Position numbers and translations under genes: made by a program. Source: Omphiscola glabra (lineage: Eukaryota > Mollusca > Gastropoda > Lymnaeidae). From it: 64,000 nt of DNA. The stretch is from positions 52,605,608-52,669,607 of the forward strand of contig OZ024794.1 in NCBI GenBank assembly GCA_964017045.1. Reading direction: 5' to 3'. Of this stretch, positions 59,701 through 64,000 are shown one piece after another. A model generated the notes under the pieces. The model ran no database searches. It was not told the DNA's origin and worked only from the letters and a program-made list of their open reading frames with translations. The number at the start of each line of letters is the position of its first letter. The stretch's first letter is position 1.

Positions 59701-60942
59701 TAAGCAATTAAAATCCTAATTTAAATTTTTGGCAAAATGTTCAAATAAAAATGCAGAACCAGCCACAGCTAAGGTACAAAATGAAAAAATCGCAAATCAT
59801 AAGGAACCAGATAGCAAAAAATCACCTGAAATAAGTGGTGATAAGACAGATGATACTGACAGAGGAGATGTTAAAGAGGAGAAAACTGAAGACGAAGGTT
59901 TTTATCATGAGATTTTGGGTCTGACATGTAATACAGTGCAGTGAATAACTTACTATCATTTCAAACATTTATTAACAATATTTAATATTTGGGTTTTTAA
60001 TAAAACTTATTAAAAAGCACTTTCCTTTCTATTACTTTTTTATACACTTAACTTGTGTGTTCAATTTTACTATTTAAATTATATAAGATTTATTGAAGAT
60101 ATGAAACAAAAAGAGTACCCATGGAGTGAAGTGATCATTGCAGATATGTTATGTAACATTAATGTGCACAACAATTATTACTTCAGATCCATATACATTT
60201 ATAATGAACTCCTTATTTATGAAATTCTGCTGCAGGTTAACCATTGAAATATATTTATTAATTATCCAAAAATAATTTTTATCAAGTCATAAAATATCAA
60301 ATTTCTGTTGAAAAATTATTCTGCTTGAAATCCCATACTATAGCTATTCATTGTTCATCAGGTTCAAAACATATTAACGCATAACAATTATAACGTGACA
60401 TGTTTGTTATTGTGTTGTTGCTCCTTTTATTTGATTTTGCCAGTAAATTACTGAATGTATCTTGACATACATGATAATTGTTTGATGTATCGTTCCTTAA
60501 ATACAGTTTTTTCTTATATTCTATCAGAGTTTTATTGAACATTTCTGATAAATTTCTTTGCTCAACTTATCTGCTTATGTTGTGCATGCTTGAGTATTCA
60601 TAGCTACGATTATTATTTTACCATATTGATCTACAAACATAGAAAAAACTCATGCTTCCAGATGTAGGCCTATATTTGATTTAAACATTTTTAAATATCT
60701 TCCATATGAGCAATTAATTTTTTTTTAAATGGTCTTTTTGAAAGAGCGTCATTTTATTATAAATTTAACAATTTGTCTATTAGTTCAGTCTAATTATTTT
60801 CAAAATTGAATTTTATTTAATGTTGTAAAAATGCTTACTTAAAATTACATTTTAAGATCATTATATTTCTGTCCTTTTTGTGCTCTTTACAGGGAAAAAT
60901 ATCAAACAGGCTGATGCCGACAAGAATGAAAGCTATGCATGA
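41790..60942 (+). CDS. ODAD4: Outer dynein arm docking complex subunit 4 / TTC25 (627 aa, complete)
   Basis: Fourteen exons join in phase: 41790-41957, 42959-43099, 43410-43563, 44317-44378, 49636-49795, 49983-50201, 50405-50612, 57340-57426, 57933-58129, 58366-58478, 58631-58787, 58959-58985, 59757-59897 and 60893-60942 (stop TGA). TPR helices occupy about residues 29-150 (AKCYLMLGNAEKALADAESA, KAEALYQKGDFESALVFYHR) and again about 345-500 (GNAYLEMGKYSQALEYH, IGRCHLEMGEYQEAKEYGEK). Between them are ELLGQLYQDKEYLEKLFD and DFWRQQKPMYARKRD, the latter near-identical to vertebrate TTC25. The protein docks outer dynein arms on axonemal doublets of motile cilia. The last 120 residues are charged, low complexity and poorly conserved. 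The exon 13 donor (GAAG/GTTTTT) is weak, so the tail is less sure. Introns 4 and 7 are swollen by insertions. Confidence 0.94.
41960..42245. repeat. 172-bp tandem duplication in ODAD4 intron 1
   Basis: ATCTCTTTCATT...TTGCCATCTTAATTCTGCACAGAGGAAA...CGAAAATATATAGAATTAGAT is repeated with a 172-base offset (TTTGCCATC at about 42012 and 42184). The first copy begins right at the exon 1 donor. Copies have diverged by point changes and small indels. Confidence 0.8.
43964..44246. mobile_element. Foldback-type element with about 80-bp inverted arms
   Basis: The left arm at about 44004-44075 (AGGAAATGAGTAAAATCAAG, then GTAAGGTCAAACCTGAAAAA, then a run of AAACAACAA) is inverted in the right arm at about 44158-44242. 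A small loop lies between. A partial copy is at 2581-2690. It lies in ODAD4 intron 3 and encodes nothing. Confidence 0.75.
45120..47270 (-). pseudogene. RTE/CR1-like LINE copy, decayed, in ODAD4 intron 4
   Basis: On the minus strand the order endonuclease then reverse transcriptase is kept. The start at about 47250 reads DLKQIDGMRKTAFIDKKL and DIACLQENRLAD; near 46900 are NPVEKDMFYKALDQEL and GDFNASV (endonuclease core); near 46570 is CDMDHSLV. At about 45790 is IDLTKAF and at about 45640-45600 is SSGVKQGCILAP (RT motifs). The C-terminal MQFKDICKRNMREAKI lies at about 45418-45370. Frameshifts separate the pieces, and the catalytic YADD region is not readable. It is an inactive, nearly full-length LINE inserted antisense to ODAD4. 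Confidence 0.85.
47557..48256. repeat. Left arm of a 700-bp inverted repeat
   Basis: From CAAATTTAAGAATTGACTTTCAT at 47557 to AAAAAAGTAC at 48256 this is the reverse complement of 52640-53338. The differences I see are a G/A at about 47580, a T/A at about 47781, one-base indels in homopolymers and a variable poly-A, so identity is about 99%. C-rich runs occur at about 47796-47883. It lies in intron 4 of ODAD4. Confidence 0.95.
50706..52639 (-). pseudogene. RTE-like LINE with intact 5' part, truncated in RT
   Basis: A long minus-strand frame from 52289 encodes an APE-type endonuclease: NYNLAILGISEARWIG, VIQCYAPTN, NIVILIGDLNAKIGSDN, INQIDHVCIGKK-like (MNQIDHVCIGKK) and GADVASDHHLLVARL. It continues into the linker before RT (FEELLNRPEPSNPPDIQPA, APTKEEIRIAIKQL). 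There TAA replaces a Lys codon at about 50792, but the frame resumes as NGKAAGPDGIPAEALKADV until about 50706, where homology stops. About 350 bases of GC-rich leader up to 52639 precede the ORF. The RT core and 3' end are missing, so this copy cannot move itself. Inserted antisense in ODAD4 intron 7. Confidence 0.9.
52640..53338. repeat. Right arm of the 700-bp inverted repeat
   Basis: Reverse complement of 47557-48256, joined directly to the 5' end of the RTE-like LINE through a T17 run. In the sense strand of ODAD4 intron 7 it carries long G runs (53018-53097). Confidence 0.95.
53748..56310 (-). mobile_element. Decayed piggyBac element with TTAA flanks
   Basis: TTAA at 53744-53747 and 56311-56314 flank CTCTTTACATTCC and GGAATGAAAAGAG, imperfect inverted ends (12 of 13). 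This 2563-bp unit fits piggyBac. On the minus strand near 56033 a frame starts MNTTDQNIDQI, hits a stop, then continues SESFGEDRWEPESSDSDSHF, the acidic N terminus usual in piggyBac transposases. The remainder to about 54500 shows only broken fragments, so the transposase is dead. It sits in ODAD4 intron 7. Confidence 0.75.
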
Positions 60943-62665
60943 AGAATACCTGAAACCTGATTTAATAATTTGGTTGCTACTTTGATATTTGAGTTTCATT
61001 TAAGATTCATGACATTAGTTATTATAACAATGACTGAGCATCTCTCACTCTATAATTTATTACATTAAGTTGGTAAGGAAACATTTTATGAAATTAAGAT
61101 GTCTGTCTTTACACTTATTACATCTATGTTAATCCACTGATTATTGTCTACTTACATTCTTTTCAGTATATCTTTTTATAAATTAAAAGTGGGTTGGGAC
61201 TTTTTATTGAAAGAAATATAATTATGTAATAATTTTACGAAGAGCTTTTACAGGATATTTGAAACTAGTGCACTTTGTTACCAAGTTCAAGTACCTTAGT
61301 ACTACAACCCCCAACAATAAACTTTAAAAATAAGAATTGAAATTTTAAAACGATTGTATAAATAAAAAGTTGTTAAAAATATTTTATAATTTATATTTTT
61401 CTTTAATTTTGCAGATAGTGTTTATTTATTTTTCATTTAATTGTATTAGGCCTACCAGAATTTTAAACAATGAGAAATAAGATGGAAAGTTGACACTACT
61501 AATGATTAATAAAACATTGAAACATCAAAAATGCTGGAAGCTAGTAATATTGCTCAAAGCTTTGTTTATTTAAATATATATGTCTTTGATCAAATATAAC
61601 AAGCAACTACAATTATGAATGAAATGTACAGAGAGAATCAAAATGTAGATTTCTATTTAAGAATTTACTTAGAAATAATATTTCTAAAAGACAATTTATA
61701 GAAATATTATTTAATTTAAGAAATGAAGAGAAAAAAAGTAAATTCATTTTAAACAAAAGAATTTAGAAGACTGACTCCCTTAGTTTTATAAGTAGGCCTA
61801 CCATTTGGTATTTAGGGTAATTTAATTTAAAATAGTGGCCTTCTACAAATAACACAACATTATTTTGGCTGAATGTTTATTTATATCTTTGCTTACAAAA
61901 TGTTTATCTATACATTTTAATGTTATCCTAACATAATAAAAATATAAAATTTATTACAGATATTACAAATCAATATAAATAAAAGTAAGTTCTTTGGTTC
62001 AAAATTTTGTGAATTGTTTTAACTTTTTAAATTCTGATTTCAGTAGACTCAAAAATAAGAAAAACTCTTTTCATGGTCTCCCCCACTGCTGCAAGGTGCA
62101 TCATCCTGCAACCCCCACCCCCCCACCCACCCACACACACATCCAAACATTCTATTTTAGTTTTTTATATAAATAATCTGATGTAAGCTACTTACTGATT
62201 AACTGCATCTACAAAAAATAAAATAAATAACGGATATTTAAATATTAAGGTCATGCTATAACATGAAGCTTTTTCTTTGTTATAATTCTAAAACCTCGAT
62301 AGTAACATATTACATTGATGTAATTCCTTAAATAATTTAAGAACATGTTAAACTGTAAAAATTGTGACAAAACTTTCCATGAATTGGTTGTTATTAAACA
62401 TTCATAAGTAAACTAAAATGTGTTAAATGTGATAAATGTCTGTACATTTTTAAAAAATTATAAATTCTGAAATGACATTTTCGTTCTCTTTGATACAGTC
62501 ATTTTTTAATTTAAAATTTATTTCCAAAGTGGTATTAATATTAAGTGGGTTTATAATTTATTTCGGCTTTGGTAAAAAAAATATTATCCCTGGGCCAAGC
62601 AAAATAGAAAGTATTATTGATATGTTTGTAAAGTTAAATTAATTTTCTGATGATATATTTATTAC
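60943..62665. other. Convergent 3' interval between ODAD4 and the arrestin gene
   Basis: AT-rich, no coding sequence seen. AATAAA signals at about 61315 and 61361 could end the ODAD4 mRNA. A C-rich run with CACCCACCCACACACACA lies at 62111-62141. Confidence 0.5.
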
Positions 62666-62927
62666 TTATGTAGCAAATCTAACTGTCTGATGCCGCCTTG
62701 GAGGAACAGTTTGAAAATTGTAGATGGCATAACTGGGGCTGTAGTCAGTCTCAGTAATCATCAGATGGTCATCCTCATCATTATGAAGATGAAAATGACA
62801 CATTGGTGACTTGGAAAATGTAGGAGTCACTGATGAGGGGAAAGAAAACAATTAATTATACTAGATCAAATGATTCATGTATTGTTCTCTCTCTCTCTGT
62901 GACACTCATTCTATCACTCTCTCTTTT

Positions 62928-62966
<39 letters not shown>

Positions 62967-63911
62967 CTTTATCACCTTTTCTCTATTACACACTCTGTAT
63001 CTCACACACACTCCCTTTCTCTCTCTCTCTATATATATATATCTTTATCACCCTTTCTCTATTACACACTCTGTATCTCACACACACTCCCTCTCTCTCT
63101 CTCTATATATATATATATATCTTTATCACCCTTTCTCTATTACACACTCTGTATCTCACACACACTCCCTCTCTCTCTCTATATATATATATATATATCT
63201 TTATCACCCTTTCTCTATTACACACTCTGTATCTCACACACTCTCTCTCTCCCCCTCTCTTTCTCTCTGTTATCCCTTTTTTCATACTCCCTCTTTTACT
63301 TGTCATCCTTCGTCTCACAGTTTCACCATCTCTCTCATAAAAAGCAGACTACATAAAATACCAAAGTAATATATAGGCTACTTCGCTCCTTACCATTCTC
63401 TCTTTTTCTTCTTTTTATTAAACGTTTAATTATTTTAAGTTCGAGATTTTTTTTAACATTAATTTCTTTAACAAATAATTCTCAAATTATGGCCCACTGA
63501 GCCTTGGTGCTTTGAGTTAAAAACTTGTATTGGCATCAAATGATTTACGTTAAGGCTAAGGCAATTAAGGAATGGTCCATAATAATTATCCCAATGAGAC
63601 TGGGCGAATATTTTAGTTTGAGAACCGTTTTTTCTTTAACACCTTCAACTGTATAATTGATTGATTTTGGTTTCCATCGATTGGCAACATTGTTTAATCT
63701 CCTTACAAAAGCTAGGCCTGTAGTCATCGTCAGCCAATGCAGCAGACGCTCCTCTCAGACCCACTACACAGCGTATACCCCGAGGCGTGGGGGGTGTCAT
63801 CTGATGCATGGTCAGGTATTGTTCTACTGTCGAACTAAGGGGCACAGTACCAATGAGGATTTCTAATGGCACGGCTAATTCAAAGGCTGGTCCCACCGGG
63901 AAAACCCGGAG
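62666..63911 (-). CDS. Arrestin-domain protein (alpha-arrestin-like), last two exons (partial)
   Basis: Two minus-strand exons join in phase: 63911-63707 (acceptor TTCACAG, donor GTAAGG) and 62829-62666 (acceptor CATCAG, stop TAA). The first reads LRVFPVGPAFELAVPLEILIG, then TVPLSS. This matches the last strand of the C-terminal arrestin fold, where ARRDC proteins have a PI-x-IGTIPL sequence. A proline- and threonine-rich tail follows (MTPPTPRGIRC). The final exon gives HFHLHNDEDDHL and YSPSYAIYNF. Alpha-arrestins link membrane cargo to NEDD4-type ubiquitin ligases through PPxY motifs; here only the variant SPSY is seen in the tail. The rest of the gene lies beyond the right edge. Confidence 0.7.
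62884..63270. repeat. CT/TA microsatellite expanded into a minisatellite
   Basis: Four near-identical units of about 70-80 bases (CT run, TA run, CTTTATCACCYTTTCTCTATT, ACACACTCTGTATCTCACACA) lie head-to-tail. The long open frames over it (178 and 159 codons) are composition artefacts. It lies in the last intron of the arrestin-like gene. Confidence 0.92.
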
Positions 63912-64000
63912 CTGTGAACAAAATCAAAGACGGCAATAAATATGTTGTTTTTTTTTTAGTTAGATTTACATACACAATAAAAAGGGTAGTTTTCATAAAA

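Noticed and set aside
62833..63369. Open frames of 178 and 159 codons on the plus strand
   Set aside because: They translate the CT/TA minisatellite (Ser-Leu and Tyr-Ile repeats); several frames are open at once because the repeat lacks stops.

Overview
The window is nuclear DNA of an animal with motile cilia. It is strongly AT-rich, its genes are split by GT-AG introns, and it carries many DNA transposons and non-LTR retrotransposons. The gene content (ODAD4/TTC25, FAM227, GALK2, an alpha-arrestin, a PH adaptor) together with the intron sizes and repeat load fits an invertebrate, perhaps a lophotrochozoan such as a mollusc; the species cannot be named from sequence alone.

Layout: 0.3-1.9 kb, start of a PH-domain (DOK-like) adaptor gene on the minus strand that leaves by the left edge. 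2-9.3 kb, mostly non-coding with repeat remnants and two doubtful plus-strand exons. 9.4-14.9 kb, six-exon plus-strand gene for a coiled-coil protein with a myristoylation-type N terminus. 15-24 kb, intergenic and rich in hAT-type elements. 24.0-30.8 kb, complete nine-exon N-acetylgalactosamine kinase gene (GALK2, 459 aa), plus strand. 33.1-39.0 kb, complete 14-exon FAM227 gene (543 aa, probably FAM227B), minus strand, with an apparent minor-spliceosome (U12-type) intron. 39.3-41.2 kb, transposable elements in the head-to-head interval. 41.8-60.9 kb, complete 14-exon ODAD4/TTC25 gene (627 aa), plus strand, with introns holding two RTE-like LINEs, a decayed piggyBac element and a 700-bp inverted repeat around exons 5-7. 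62.7-63.9 kb, last two exons of an arrestin-domain gene, minus strand, leaving by the right edge.

All exon chains were joined by hand from splice sites and checked for reading phase. ODAD4 is an axonemal dynein docking factor. FAM227B, which is poorly characterised, lies head-to-head with it and tail-to-tail with GALK2. The convergent GALK2/FAM227B pair is also found in human 15q21, so this looks like ancient microsynteny. The most unusual structures are the near-identical inverted repeat enclosing three ODAD4 exons, the RTE copy beside it that has its 5' end but lacks its 3' end, and the U12-type intron in FAM227B.
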